Source: Membranihabitans marinus (lineage in GTDB: Bacteria > Bacteroidota > Bacteroidia > Chitinophagales > Saprospiraceae). From it: a stretch of 64,000 bases of DNA. Position numbers and translations under genes: made by a program. Numbering within the stretch: the stretch's first letter is position 1; the number at the start of each line of letters is the position of its first letter. Positions 52,188-61,887 of this stretch are shown here, piece after piece. The notes below the pieces were generated by a model. The model had not been told where the DNA came from, ran no database searches, and saw only the letters and a list, made by a program, of their open reading frames with translations. The stretch covers positions 124,001 to 188,000 of the forward strand of contig NZ_JAHVHU010000011.1 of assembly GCF_019802045.1 (NCBI RefSeq). Direction: 5' to 3'.

Positions 52188-54722
52188 ATGAGTAGAATTT
52201 CATCAATGGGCTTTGTTTTCTTCATCTGGTTCACAGTTATCGCAAACTCTTTTGCTCAAGATACCAACCCGTCTACCAAAATTTTCGGTTCTACCTTTTG
52301 CTTCCGTGGCCGTACATGATACCGAATCTTCAGCATTGACCGATGGTACTATTACACAGGATAATGGCAATTTTGAGATTGAAAATTTAGATTATGGCGA
52401 TTACTATCTGGTTGTTTCCTTCTTAGGCTTCCAGACAGACACCCTCTCCGGTATTGTACTGTCCTCAGAAAATCCTGAAATTCCACTGGGAACGGTTTAT
52501 CTCCAATCCCAAGCCCTGGAACTGGAAGGGGTGGAAGTCGTCGGGTTGGCCAGTACGACGAGCCGGAAAATCGACCGGCAAACCTACCGGGCAGATCACT
52601 TCGGGACCGCCCGGGGAGGTACCGCAACAGACATCCTGGCTAACCTGCCATCCTTGTCAGTCAATCATGACGGTGAAGTGACTTTGCGCGGTTCCACTGA
52701 TTTTGCAGTCTACCTCAATGGCAAACCGACACAGATGGAAGCATCGGTACTCCTAGGACAGATTCCGGCCAATACTATTGCAAGTATTGATGTGATCACC
52801 TTGCCCACGGCCCGGATGGAAGCACAGGGTTCAGGCGGTATCGTTAATATCACAACTACGCAATCCGTCAGAAAGGGATGGTCTGTCCAGGCGGATGCTA
52901 TGGCTGGCGGAGTGCCGTGGGCGAATAAAGTGCACAAATACAGTGACCAGAATCTTAACTATGATCGCTGGGGCGGAGGGCTCAATCTTCACTACCGTAA
53001 CAACAAGATATCTTTCTATGGGAATCTGAATTATAGCACAAGAAATCTAAAAAGTTTCCGCTCCGGAGATGCCCGGCTTTTACAACCTGATGATTCCTAT
53101 TACCATATGATAGCAGAAGGCGAACGTCTGGAATGGCAAGAAAATTATGGAGTCAGTGCGGGCATGGATTACCATCTGGATACCACCACATTCATTTCAG
53201 CATCCTATTTTTACGGTCATCGAAACAAAGGGCGTACGGCACACTACGTATATCATAATTATTATGGTGATATAGATCAACATGAGTTGGAAGGCCGGGA
53301 ACAATTCACCCATCATATCTACAATCCAAATACCGATGACCGGAATGGTAATTTCCATACGGGCTCCGTTGATTTTTCCAAAAATATTGACCAAAACTCA
53401 AAGTTGCAAGCTTCGCTACTCTATGAACATTCCGGATTAAACTGGAGTCTACAGAATCCAGCGTATGCCTTTGATGCGGTGAACGATCAAGTGGGTATGC
53501 TGGCCCGTCAGTTTTACCAGACCGACGATACGCCTTTAGAGGGAGCCCGCCTCTCGCTCAACTATCAAAAAAATTGGGCAATGGCCATTCTCTTGGGGTG
53601 GGTATTCAACCGCAGTTACTCCGTCAGTCCGGTACATTCAATTTTGACACCTTACAAATCCACTCAAATACATGGATTCCTCAACATGAGTTCAACAACA
53701 GCATTGATTTGAACCGGGCCATATATGGGGGATACATTGACTACGTAGGAAGCTGGAATAAAATCAACTACCGAACTGGGTTGCGTTTTGAATACACAGA
53801 CCAGCTCATGGAAATTGAAAATCCGAATTATTTAAATATATTTCAACGACCAACACAACCCTCTTATCGCCTACAAAAAGCAGATTGGTTTCCAAGCCTT
53901 CATGTAAGCTATGATATTGACGAACGAAATTCATTGATATTGGCAGCCAGCCGGCGAATAAATCGTCCGCCCACCAAAAACATGTCTCCCTTTCTATACC
54001 GACGTCACCATGAAGTCTACGTGGTGGGTGACCCAGCTTTGAAGCCAGAATATCTAAAAACTGCTGAACTAAGCTTAATAAAAGGAATTGGGAATCAGCA
54101 ACTGACCTTGACAGGATTTTACAGAGGAACAGATGATGCCATTTTCAGAGCGAATACCGTATTTGAAGAAGAAAATGTATTAATTCGAAGCTATACCAAT
54201 TCGGGCAATGTACGGGCACTGGGTGCAGAAATAAACACGAATATCACCGCCGGGTCACGGGCTCGTTTTATGATCGGAGCCTCCCTTTATGACTTCAATG
54301 TCCAGGCAGATATCTTCGGGTTTAAAGAAGACAATCAAAGTACGAACTGGAACGTCAAAGGAAATATGAATCTATTTCTACGCAGTGATCTAAGACTTTC
54401 CATTGATATGGATGTTCGTTCGGCAACAGTAACCACTCAAGGTCAAAATGAACTCTTTTATGTTTCAAATGCAGCCATGCATTACTCCCCCGCCAGGTGG
54501 AATTCATGGACCTTCGGACTAAAAGTTACAGATCTGCTGGGATCCAATATTCAGGGACTGAACACGCGCGCTTATGATGCTACCGGAAGTCAAATTTTCT
54601 TTCAACAAACAACTTTTGATCGTTCCGGTCCTATTTTTGAATTTTTGGCAAGCTATTCTTTGAATACCCAATCAAAGCAAGCGAAGGAAGGAAAAAGCAT
54701 TTTTGGTGATGAACAATTCTAA
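52188..54722 (+). pseudogene. TonB-dependent outer-membrane receptor, twice frameshifted
   Basis: Three partial frames form one receptor. The ATG at 52188 gives a signal peptide (MSRISSMGFVFFIWFTVIA) that runs into a stop at 52319. A second frame supplies a carboxypeptidase-like regulatory domain, the plug (ATDILANLPSLSVNHDGEVT, ARMEAQGSGGIVNITTTQ) and the first barrel strands, ending at 53712. A third frame from about 53620 to 54722 completes the barrel (SRRINRPPTKNMSPFL, DPALKPEYLKTAELSL). The first shift lies near 52285, probably with some lost codons; the second near 53620-53632. The family is the outer-membrane beta-barrel group with a regulatory N-terminal domain. It is flanked by two direct copies of repeat A. 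Either it is decayed or the sequence has two errors. Confidence 0.85.
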
Positions 54723-54800
54723 TAAGAATCAAAACCAAAGGATGGCACATTAATCAAAATATCGGGCGATGTATATCTTTTAAGCAGTATGACCGCTTTG

Positions 54801-55049
54801 CCCGCTTTATTCACCACGTCAATCTAGTATGATGCATAATATGCAATGAATCAATTGCTTAATTCCCAAAATTGGAGCTAATACATAGCCCAATTTTGGG
54901 TGACGTTTGACTTTTGATTCATCCTTTATCCTCGGGGCAGAGCCCTCCCCCAGCGAAGGCGGGGAATGTGGATTGACCTCATTCGATCTCGCCCATGGCG
55001 AGATTTTGCTCAGTCATACTGAACTTTCCGTCTCGGCTCGACCGAGACT
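54801..55049 (-). repeat. Multi-hairpin repeat A, copy 3
   Basis: Read on the minus strand it has the stem GTCTCGG/CCGAGAC (55030-55048), ATCTCGCC-ATG-GGCGAGAT, and CCAAAATTGG/CCAATTTTGG (54866-54899). It ends in TTGACGTGGTGAATAAAGCG. It is highly similar to copy 2. A frame of 61 codons on the plus strand is conserved between this copy and copy 2 simply because the DNA is. The gap 55050-55278 shows no further feature except a weak TATATTTA near 55238. Confidence 0.92.
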
Positions 55050-55278
55050 ACATTTGGTCCTATTACTAAAACACATAATCAACGCCAGGTAGGTCATTCA
55101 AAAGCCATGAATTTTCCGGGTTTGGGTATACCGCCCGGTTTGCTCTATGTTTCATTTTTCTGACGGAATGCCCAAAAAACAAAGGAGTTGATATAATAAG
55201 AAGTCCTCCCAATGACGTTGGTGTGAAAAAAAGAAAAGCTATATTTACAGTTATGACTTATCCAATGATTCCGGCCCT

Positions 55279-56670
55279 ATGAAATCCTCGAGAAAGTATG
55301 CAATCATCGATGTCGAAACGACCGGAGGAAGCGCACGTCGGGAAAGACTCACGGAGATTGCTATCGCCATTCACGATGGCAGGAATGTCCTTGATACCTT
55401 CGAGTCATTAATCAACCCGGAACGACCCATTCCACCCTTCATTCAAAATCTCACGGGAATTACCAATGAGATGGTCGAAGACGCACCCTACTTTTATGAG
55501 ATAGCCCGAAAGATTGTTGAGATGACCGAGGGATGTATTTTTGTTGCACACAACGTGAAGTTTGACTACATGTTTATCCGCAGCGAATTCGAACGGTTAG
55601 GGTATAGTTATCAACGCCGGCAACTGTGCACCAAACAATTGAGCAAAAAGTTGTTTCCTCAGATCGGAAGGTACGGGCTGGATCGCTTAATTGATTACTT
55701 TAATATTCAGGTAGAAACACGGCACCGGGCAATGGCTGATGTTCAAGCAACAGTTGAAGTATTCAATCAACTGCTTCATAAAGACCAGGAAGACAACGCA
55801 TTCAATCACCTGATTAACAATGGAATAAAACTAAGCAAACTACCCGGAAGTTTAAATCTGGAAGATCTGCACCGCATTCCAGAGACGAGTGGTATATATT
55901 ATTTTTTCGGTCACAATGATCACTTGCTGTATGTGGGAAAAAGTAAAAACATCCAAAAAAGAGTGATGCAACATTTTTCAAAACCAACCACAAAATCCCT
56001 TAAATTTTTAGTGCGAACCCAACGCATCGATTATGAAGAAACGGGCAGTGAGATTGCAGCCATTCTGCGCGAAGATGAGGTCATTAAAAAACAACGTCCG
56101 GAATATAATATTGCACAACGAAAAACACTCAAACCTTACGGTCTTCATGTGGCGCAAAAGGAACAAGGATCCGGTTTCAAAATGGAATTGCATCCGATCA
56201 TGGACGAACAGGAAAATGGATTTATCAAAACATTTAAAAGCAAACGATCTGCCAAGTTACAAGTTCAGGGGTTACTTGAAAAACATGGTCTATCCGAATA
56301 TTTCACTTTCGATCGTTCGGGTCAATCTATTGTGGTACAGTCCATAGCTAGCAATGTTCCCGAGAACAAAGAATGGGACACACCCCTTCGGGAACTTCTA
56401 TCGGACCTGCACTTCCGTGAGGACTTCCACTACATCGTTATCGACGACAGTTACTCCCACCACGAAGCCATGTGCTTTGTATTCCACCGAGGGATTCTGA
56501 TCAAAACAGGAACCCTGGATATCGAAACTGGAAACACTGGAATAAATCCCGAGGATCTGAACGATTGTCGACCACCTCTCGCCATCAATGATCAGGTGAT
56601 CACATTTATACAAAAGCATAAAAAGCGATATAAAATCAATAAGTTACCATCTGATTTCCAGTCATTTTGA
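55279..56670 (+). CDS. DnaQ-like 3'-5' exonuclease fused to a GIY-YIG nuclease
   Basis: The 463-residue protein joins two nuclease domains. The N-terminal 175 residues are a DEDDh exonuclease: Asp11/Glu13 in AIIDVETTGG, Asp in AHNVKFDYMFIRSEF near residue 98, and His-Asp in TRHRAMADVQAT near residue 155. The next domain is a UvrC-like GIY-YIG nuclease: SGIYYFFGHNDHLLYVGKS near residue 205, the Arg in NIQKRVMQHF and the Glu in TGSEIAAILREDEVI near 257. The C-terminal 170 residues match the linker region seen in such fusions. The protein may act in repair like the Cho nuclease, with an added exonuclease (inference). It stands alone after repeat A copy 3. Confidence 0.92.
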   Translation: MKSSRKYAIIDVETTGGSARRERLTEIAIAIHDGRNVLDTFESLINPERPIPPFIQNLTGITNEMVEDAPYFYEIARKIVEMTEGCIFVAHNVKFDYMFIRSEFERLGYSYQRRQLCTKQLSKKLFPQIGRYGLDRLIDYFNIQVETRHRAMADVQATVEVFNQLLHKDQEDNAFNHLINNGIKLSKLPGSLNLEDLHRIPETSGIYYFFGHNDHLLYVGKSKNIQKRVMQHFSKPTTKSLKFLVRTQRIDYEETGSEIAAILREDEVIKKQRPEYNIAQRKTLKPYGLHVAQKEQGSGFKMELHPIMDEQENGFIKTFKSKRSAKLQVQGLLEKHGLSEYFTFDRSGQSIVVQSIASNVPENKEWDTPLRELLSDLHFREDFHYIVIDDSYSHHEAMCFVFHRGILIKTGTLDIETGNTGINPEDLNDCRPPLAINDQVITFIQKHKKRYKINKLPSDFQSF

Positions 56671-56769
56671 TCTTCTGATTTTCCGGACAGCCTGACCATT
56701 GGCTGGCTCCAACGATAATTAAAAACCATTTTATCCGGACCGTTGTTAATAAAATAAAAATTCCACTGT

Positions 56770-57549
56770 ATGAAAACATTAAATAGTCTTCTCACCATCT
56801 GTTCTTTTATCCTATTTTCGACCTTAACTTCGAGTCTGTACAGTCAGGTGGAGACACCTGTCACGGTCCGGGTCATCGCACACGATGCTAAGTTAATCGG
56901 AAACAGCATGGGGAGCGTTGACATTACCATCAAGGATCAATCTACCGGTACAATTCTGGCATCCGGAAAGACCGAAGGCAGTACGGGCGATACAAAACGA
57001 TTAGTTCTCAACGATAAATCGCGCTACGACGAGATAAGTACGCCGGGCTCAGCGGCCTTCCAGACCACCATTCCGCTGACCCGTCCGGTTTTTGCCGAAA
57101 TTGAAGCAACTTTTCATACAGCCTATACCGGTCATCCCATCACGATGACACAAACCCAATGGCTGATCCCCGGCAAAGCCATGTCTGGCGATGGTATCGT
57201 GTTGGATATGCCTGGATTTGCGATGCGAATCCAACATCCCCTGCCCCATGCATCCCTATCAATGCAGCATAAAGAAGATGTCCATATTGATCTGTTTATG
57301 ATCATGTTGTGCGGATGCCCCATTAGTCCCGGTGGAACCTGGGACAGTGAGCCTATGGAAGTGGAAGCGCTGGTTTATGAAGGGAAAGAATTTATCCGAA
57401 GCATTCCGTTTGAGAATACAGCAACGAATCATTTTCGGGCTGATCTGTCCGGACTGCAGCAAGGCAGTTATGATGTTTATGTATCGGCGTATGATCCCCG
57501 CAGCAAGAATACGGGCGTAGAGAAGATCCACGTCACCTTACAGGAGTAA
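56770..57549 (+). CDS. Secreted protein of unknown function
   Basis: The 259-residue protein has a signal peptide (residues 1-26, ending SLYSQ). I do not recognise a family. The mature part looks like two beta-sandwich domains: the first with TPVTVRVIAHDAKLIGNSMG and AFQTTIPLTRPVFAEIEATF, the second with MEVEALVYEGKEFIRSIPFE and QGSYDVYVSAYDPRSKNTGV, an Ig-like ending. Two cysteines (CGC near residue 180) could bind metal or form a bridge. There is no type IX sorting domain, so it is probably periplasmic. The MiaE gene follows 164 bp downstream in the same direction. Confidence 0.7.
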   Translation: MKTLNSLLTICSFILFSTLTSSLYSQVETPVTVRVIAHDAKLIGNSMGSVDITIKDQSTGTILASGKTEGSTGDTKRLVLNDKSRYDEISTPGSAAFQTTIPLTRPVFAEIEATFHTAYTGHPITMTQTQWLIPGKAMSGDGIVLDMPGFAMRIQHPLPHASLSMQHKEDVHIDLFMIMLCGCPISPGGTWDSEPMEVEALVYEGKEFIRSIPFENTATNHFRADLSGLQQGSYDVYVSAYDPRSKNTGVEKIHVTLQE

Positions 57550-57713
57550 TTGTTACCAAGACGTGTTCTCAATACACCTGGCCGCCGCTGCATATCATAG
57601 TACACCGCAGCCAGCCCATCCTTTGGTACGGTCCAGCGGACCAAAATGACGCGCTTTGATTTGTGCGATTCCAATATTACGTGTATCATTACATTTTACC
57701 AAATGTAAATGGA

Positions 57714-58295
57714 ATGTTAGGACTAAAACTCCCCACCGATCCGCGGTGGGTCAATCTGGCTGAAAAAACGCTGGAAGATATATTAACCGATCACGCCTAT
57801 TGTGAACAAAAGGCAGCGACACAATGCATCTCATTGATCCAGCTTTACCCGGATAAAAAGCGCCTGGTGGAAGAAGTCGCACCGGTAGTTACCGAAGAAT
57901 GGGGCCACTTCCGGCTGGTCATCGCAGAAATGAAAAAGCGTCAGCTCTCGCTGGGGTTTCAAAGAAAGGACGAGTATGTGGCTGCATTAAATAAGTTCAT
58001 GAAAAAAGGTGGTTCCAGGGAAGATCGGCTGATCGAGAAACTCCTGGTCTGTGCATTGATCGAAGCCCGGTCTTGTGAACGTTTTAGATTATTATCCCAA
58101 GAATTGGAAGATCAAAAGTTGCGGGAATTTTACCACCACTTCATGGTATCGGAAGCGGGCCATTATCGAATGTTTCTGAATCTGGCTGAAAATTATGGCG
58201 ACAAACCAGCCGTCCGGGAGCGATGGCAGGAATATTTAAATCATGAAGCTGAAATCATGAAAGATCTGGCCATCCGCGGAGATCGTATGCACTAA
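57714..58295 (+). CDS. miaE: tRNA 2-methylthio-N6-isopentenyladenosine hydroxylase (MiaE)
   Basis: The 193-residue protein is a diiron hydroxylase that oxidises the isopentenyl group of ms2i6A37 in tRNA. The di-iron ligands fit the family: AYCEQKAATQCISLI near residue 32, the EEWGHFRLVI EXXH motif near 62, EARSCERFRLL near 118 and SEAGHYRMFL near 147. The start at 57714 (MLGLKLPTDPRW) gives the normal length; an open GTG start at 57663 is not family-like. It requires MiaA and MiaB, which are not in the window. It lies 9 bp before the helicase gene, so the two are probably co-transcribed. Confidence 0.9.
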   Translation: MLGLKLPTDPRWVNLAEKTLEDILTDHAYCEQKAATQCISLIQLYPDKKRLVEEVAPVVTEEWGHFRLVIAEMKKRQLSLGFQRKDEYVAALNKFMKKGGSREDRLIEKLLVCALIEARSCERFRLLSQELEDQKLREFYHHFMVSEAGHYRMFLNLAENYGDKPAVRERWQEYLNHEAEIMKDLAIRGDRMH

Positions 58296-58304
58296 ATCCA
58301 AAAT

Positions 58305-59591
58305 ATGGATAAAAACCAACGGATTTTAAAGCTTGATGATCAGTTCAATGCGACCATGAATGAACTGGAGTCGTCTACGGATCACTACTTTATCACGGGA
58401 CGAGCAGGAACGGGTAAATCCACCCTGCTCAAATTGTGGAGACGATCCAGCTTAAAAAAGATGGTTGTCCTGGCGCCCACAGGTATTGCAGCTTTGCATG
58501 TTGAAGGTCAGACCATCCATTCTTTTTTCCGATTTCCGCCGCGGATGATGAATCCGGGGGACTTTAAAAAGCTAAAAAACCGAAAATTGATCAAAGCCCT
58601 GGATGTGATCATCATTGATGAAGTTTCCATGGTTCGGGCCGATATGCTTGATAACATTGACCAGGCACTTCGGCTGAACAGAGCGAATAACGAAGCTTTT
58701 GGTGGCATCCAAATGGTGTTTTTTGGTGACCTTTTTCAGCTTCCCCCCATTGTTGCGAAGAGTGCAGAACGGGAATACATGGAATACCACTATGACACGC
58801 CTTACTTTTTCTCAGCCCATGTATGGCAAAACGATGTTGATATACGTGGGATTGAACTGACAAAAGTGTACCGTCAGGAAGAGCATCATTTTCTTCGGTT
58901 ACTGGAAGAAATTCGATACAACAATGCGGATTGGGAGACCCTGGAGGCCATCAATGAACGGTATCAGCCCCACCAACCCATACCCGATCACAGCGTAACG
59001 ATCTGCACACGTCGATACCTGGCCCGGTCTATAAACCTTAAAAAACTGCATGAACTACCGGGTTCCCCAAAGATCTTTCAGGCCAAAGTTACCGGGAATT
59101 TCTCCCGGTCGACCAGTCCTGCTCCACCGGAATTAATGCTCAAAGAAGGCGCCCAAGTCATGTTTGTCAAAAATGATCCTTTAAAAAAATATGTAAACGG
59201 GACGCTGGGGAAAGTGACTTCCATCTCTGATAAATCCATTTATGTCCAGGTATTCAATGAAAATCAATCCACCGTGGAAGTAGAAAAGAACAGCTGGGAC
59301 AACATCAAATACACCATCAACCAGGATGGTCAGATCAAATCAGAAGTCACCGGTTCTTTTGAACAATATCCGCTGAACCTGGCCTGGGCCATGACCATTC
59401 ACAAAAGTCAAGGCATGACCTTTGAGGAGGTAGTCATCGACATGGGTAGTGGCGCTTTTGACTTTGGTCAGGCTTATGTGGCTCTTAGTCGCTGTACCCG
59501 CCTGGCCGGCGTATATCTCAAACGGCCCTTGAAACCCGATGATATACAAACTGATGATCAAATTGTCCAATATTATCGAAAAATGTTCTAA
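58305..59591 (+). CDS. Pif1/RecD-like DNA helicase
   Basis: The 428-residue helicase has the SF1B motifs: motif I ITGRAGTGKSTLLKLW near residue 30, motif Ia LAPTGIAALHVEGQTIHSFF near 56, motif II VIIIDEVSMVRADML near 101, motif III FGDLFQLPP near 139, and the C-terminal AWAMTIHKSQGMTFEEV near 363 and YVALSRCTRLAGVYL near 391. Pif1-like helicases unwind DNA 5'-3', resolve G-quadruplexes and help with recombination. This type is widespread in Bacteroidota and may be the local RecD-like helicase. It begins 9 bp after miaE. Confidence 0.92.
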   Translation: MDKNQRILKLDDQFNATMNELESSTDHYFITGRAGTGKSTLLKLWRRSSLKKMVVLAPTGIAALHVEGQTIHSFFRFPPRMMNPGDFKKLKNRKLIKALDVIIIDEVSMVRADMLDNIDQALRLNRANNEAFGGIQMVFFGDLFQLPPIVAKSAEREYMEYHYDTPYFFSAHVWQNDVDIRGIELTKVYRQEEHHFLRLLEEIRYNNADWETLEAINERYQPHQPIPDHSVTICTRRYLARSINLKKLHELPGSPKIFQAKVTGNFSRSTSPAPPELMLKEGAQVMFVKNDPLKKYVNGTLGKVTSISDKSIYVQVFNENQSTVEVEKNSWDNIKYTINQDGQIKSEVTGSFEQYPLNLAWAMTIHKSQGMTFEEVVIDMGSGAFDFGQAYVALSRCTRLAGVYLKRPLKPDDIQTDDQIVQYYRKMF

Positions 59592-59630
59592 ATTTAAACT
59601 TTAACCTAAAACTCAAACAATCATACTTTC

Positions 59631-59774
59631 ATGAGAGGAATAAATAAAAGAAAAAGTAAAAAACGAAGACAGGAGGAGAAAAGCCAGGGTTTTCAAAAAC
59701 GATTTTACGTCATTGTAGGATTGGTAACGCTTGTTTTGGTCATCCTCGTTTACCTGGTGTACAGCAGCTATTAA
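59631..59774 (+). CDS. 47-residue single-helix membrane protein
   Basis: A short gene from ATG 59631 to TAA 59774 begins with a very basic stretch (MRGINKRKSKKRRQEEKSQG) and ends with one membrane helix (VIVGLVTLVLVILVYLVY). The positive-inside rule puts the basic part in the cytoplasm. It follows the helicase gene by 39 bp in the same direction. No family is recognised; codon use is normal. The helix plus basic tail looks like a small membrane-bound partner or regulator, but this is a guess. Confidence 0.6.
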   Translation: MRGINKRKSKKRRQEEKSQGFQKRFYVIVGLVTLVLVILVYLVYSSY

Positions 59775-59908
59775 TTCACCCTATAAGTATGTATCTTTTG
59801 AATCATACATCAGCTGCATACATCAGGGTGTGAAACATTTTCGCCAATCATCTTCTTTTAGAGAGGCAACCATATATCATTAATATTTTAAATTGACAAC
59901 AACCATGA

Positions 59909-60961
59909 ATGGACCACAAACCAGATCGTAAGAATAAAATCCAATTGTCAAGTCCGACGACGATATACTTTTTATTAATTGTCCTAGGAGTGATCGCCGT
60001 CTTGTACTACGGCAGCACCATTCTTCTTCCCCTTACGCTGGGTATTTTGGTGGCCATAGTATTGAACGCTCCAATGAAAAATTTCCAACGCTGGGGTTTA
60101 CCAAAATGGGCTGCCATCAGCCTCTCGGTGACAATCATGATCCTCGTCTTTTTGATCATCAGCGGCCTGGTCACCTGGCAGATTGAAAACATTGCCGGAG
60201 ATTGGGACGAAATTCAGAAAAAAGGCAGTCAAAAGCTCGAAAATATTAATCAATGGAGTGAATCCACTTTTGGATTTGATTTTGTAAAGTACCTGTCAAA
60301 TTCCAGCGGTGTCACAGACAAGCTTAAATCGTTTGGGATGACCATGTTGGCTTCACTGACGACCATCCTTTCCCAATCATTGATCATCCTGATCTACATC
60401 ATTTTATTTTTGATGCAAAAAGACATGTTCTTGAATTTTCTTAGAAAACTGGTCCCGGAGTCTCAACAACAGGCAATGCGTCAGTTTCAGACCGGATCAA
60501 GGGACATCGTTTTTAACTATCTGATGGGTAAGTCTAAAATCATGGCCATATTATTTGTGGTATACTTCCTTGGCTTTTGGGTGAGTGGTGTCCCCTATGC
60601 ACTTTTTCTGGCTTTGTTTGCAGCTCTTTTTTCCATTATACCTTATGTGGGGAACCTGATCGGAGGAGGCGCCGCCATGTTGCTGGCATACATCTACTCG
60701 GGCTGGCCGGCTGGTTTGGCGGTATTTAGCGTGGTGTCCCTGGCTCAGTTGGCTGAAAATTATCTATTAACTCCTTGGATCATCGGGGATGAAATCGACC
60801 TAAACCCCTTTGCGACCATTTTTGGTGTGATCGTTTTTAGTGCCATCTGGGGGCTGGTCGGTGCTGTGATTGCGCTGCCACTCATCGGAGTTCTGAAGGT
60901 CTTTTTTGAAAATGCTGCCGGAATGGAGCCATTCGCTTATCTGATAAAAAAAACGGAATAA
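59909..60961 (+). CDS. AI-2E/PerM family transporter
   Basis: The 350-residue membrane protein belongs to the AI-2E transporter (PerM) family. It has paired helices at the N-terminus (residues about 17-50 and 64-85), a charged segment (about 88-140), then helices with ILSQSLIILIYIILFLMQKD near 150-170 and a C-terminal group with LFSIIPYVGNLIGGGAAMLL near residue 247 and ENYLLTPWIIGDEIDLNPFA near 282. The family includes autoinducer-2 exporters and Na/H antiporters, so the substrate is open. ATGs at 59905 and 59909 are close together; the in-frame one is 59909. It stands alone before Ku. Confidence 0.9.
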   Translation: MDHKPDRKNKIQLSSPTTIYFLLIVLGVIAVLYYGSTILLPLTLGILVAIVLNAPMKNFQRWGLPKWAAISLSVTIMILVFLIISGLVTWQIENIAGDWDEIQKKGSQKLENINQWSESTFGFDFVKYLSNSSGVTDKLKSFGMTMLASLTTILSQSLIILIYIILFLMQKDMFLNFLRKLVPESQQQAMRQFQTGSRDIVFNYLMGKSKIMAILFVVYFLGFWVSGVPYALFLALFAALFSIIPYVGNLIGGGAAMLLAYIYSGWPAGLAVFSVVSLAQLAENYLLTPWIIGDEIDLNPFATIFGVIVFSAIWGLVGAVIALPLIGVLKVFFENAAGMEPFAYLIKKTE

Positions 60962-61104
60962 TTTTTTTACCCAGACAAGTGGTGTCTGTCAAACTTGATG
61001 TTCCAATTTAATCAAAGTATTAATGAATCGGAACAGGAAGAAGAACCTGATATTTAAAGCACATTTTGTACCTTTCATTTACCGGTAATAAAACATTTTA
61101 CATT

Positions 61105-61884
61105 ATGAGGTCTATATGGAATGGAAGTATCAGCTTTGGATTGGTCTCAATCCCTATCAAATTGTACTCAGGTTCGGAAGAACGTCGAATTGATCTGGAT
61201 ATGCTGGATCGACGGGACCACGCCAGAATCAGATACAAACGCGTAAATGAAACAACCGGAGAAGAAGTCAAGTGGGATGATATTGTGAAAGGGTTTAAGC
61301 GCGATGATGAATACATCGTATTGGAAGACGAGGATTTTGACATGGCGGATATGAAAAAAAGTAAAACTATAGATATCGAAGAATTTGTAGCAGAGGCGGA
61401 GGTAGCAGATGTGCTTTTTAAAAAACCCTATTTCGTCGAGCCGCGAGAAGGGGGCGAAAAATCCTATGCTTTACTTACAAAAGCGCTTCAGGAATCTAAA
61501 AAACTGGGTGTCGCCACCTTCGTCATGCGACAAAAAGAACACTTATCTCTCATCGGGGTTTATCAAAATGCATTGGTATTGCATGTGATACGATTCTCGG
61601 ATGAGATCCGGGATCCGTCCAAATTGGAAATTCCTGATACGAAAGTATCTAAAAAAGAATTGGACATGGCGCATTCCCTAATCGATCAATATACGTCCGA
61701 ATTCCAATTTGACAATTTTAAAGATGTATACAATGATAAATTGATGAAGATCATTGAAGATAAAGCCAAGGGTAAAAAACCGAAATTGAAGAAGGTGGAA
61801 TCCACCCCCACCGAAGCCACTGATCTGATGGCAAAATTGAAAGCAAGCCTGGAACAGAAAAAAAAGAGTAAAAAAGCATCATAG
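61105..61884 (+). CDS. ku: Ku protein of bacterial non-homologous end joining
   Basis: The 259-residue protein forms a ring on DNA ends and recruits LigD. It begins MRSIWNGSISFGLVSIPIKL, the family N-terminus, followed by the Ku core (RRDHARIRYKRVNETTGEEV near residue 33, FVMRQKEHLSLI near 145 and the MAHSLIDQYTSEF stretch near residue 190). The C-terminal tail is Lys-rich (KAKGKKPKLKKVE and KKKSKKAS), as in many bacterial Ku proteins. An open extension to 61066 lies before the ATG at 61105, which fits the family. The ligD start follows 3 bp after the stop, so the two are one operon. A TACCTTTC stretch at 61069-61076 is a weak promoter candidate. Confidence 0.96.
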   Translation: MRSIWNGSISFGLVSIPIKLYSGSEERRIDLDMLDRRDHARIRYKRVNETTGEEVKWDDIVKGFKRDDEYIVLEDEDFDMADMKKSKTIDIEEFVAEAEVADVLFKKPYFVEPREGGEKSYALLTKALQESKKLGVATFVMRQKEHLSLIGVYQNALVLHVIRFSDEIRDPSKLEIPDTKVSKKELDMAHSLIDQYTSEFQFDNFKDVYNDKLMKIIEDKAKGKKPKLKKVESTPTEATDLMAKLKASLEQKKKSKKAS

Positions 61885-61887
61885 GCC

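Noticed and set aside
54907-55092. 61-codon frame, similar to one at 41310-41495
   Set aside because: The two translations resemble each other only because both lie in copies of repeat A. The copy-2 frame starts with TTG, copy 1 has no such frame, and the DNA shows stem conservation instead of codon-like changes.
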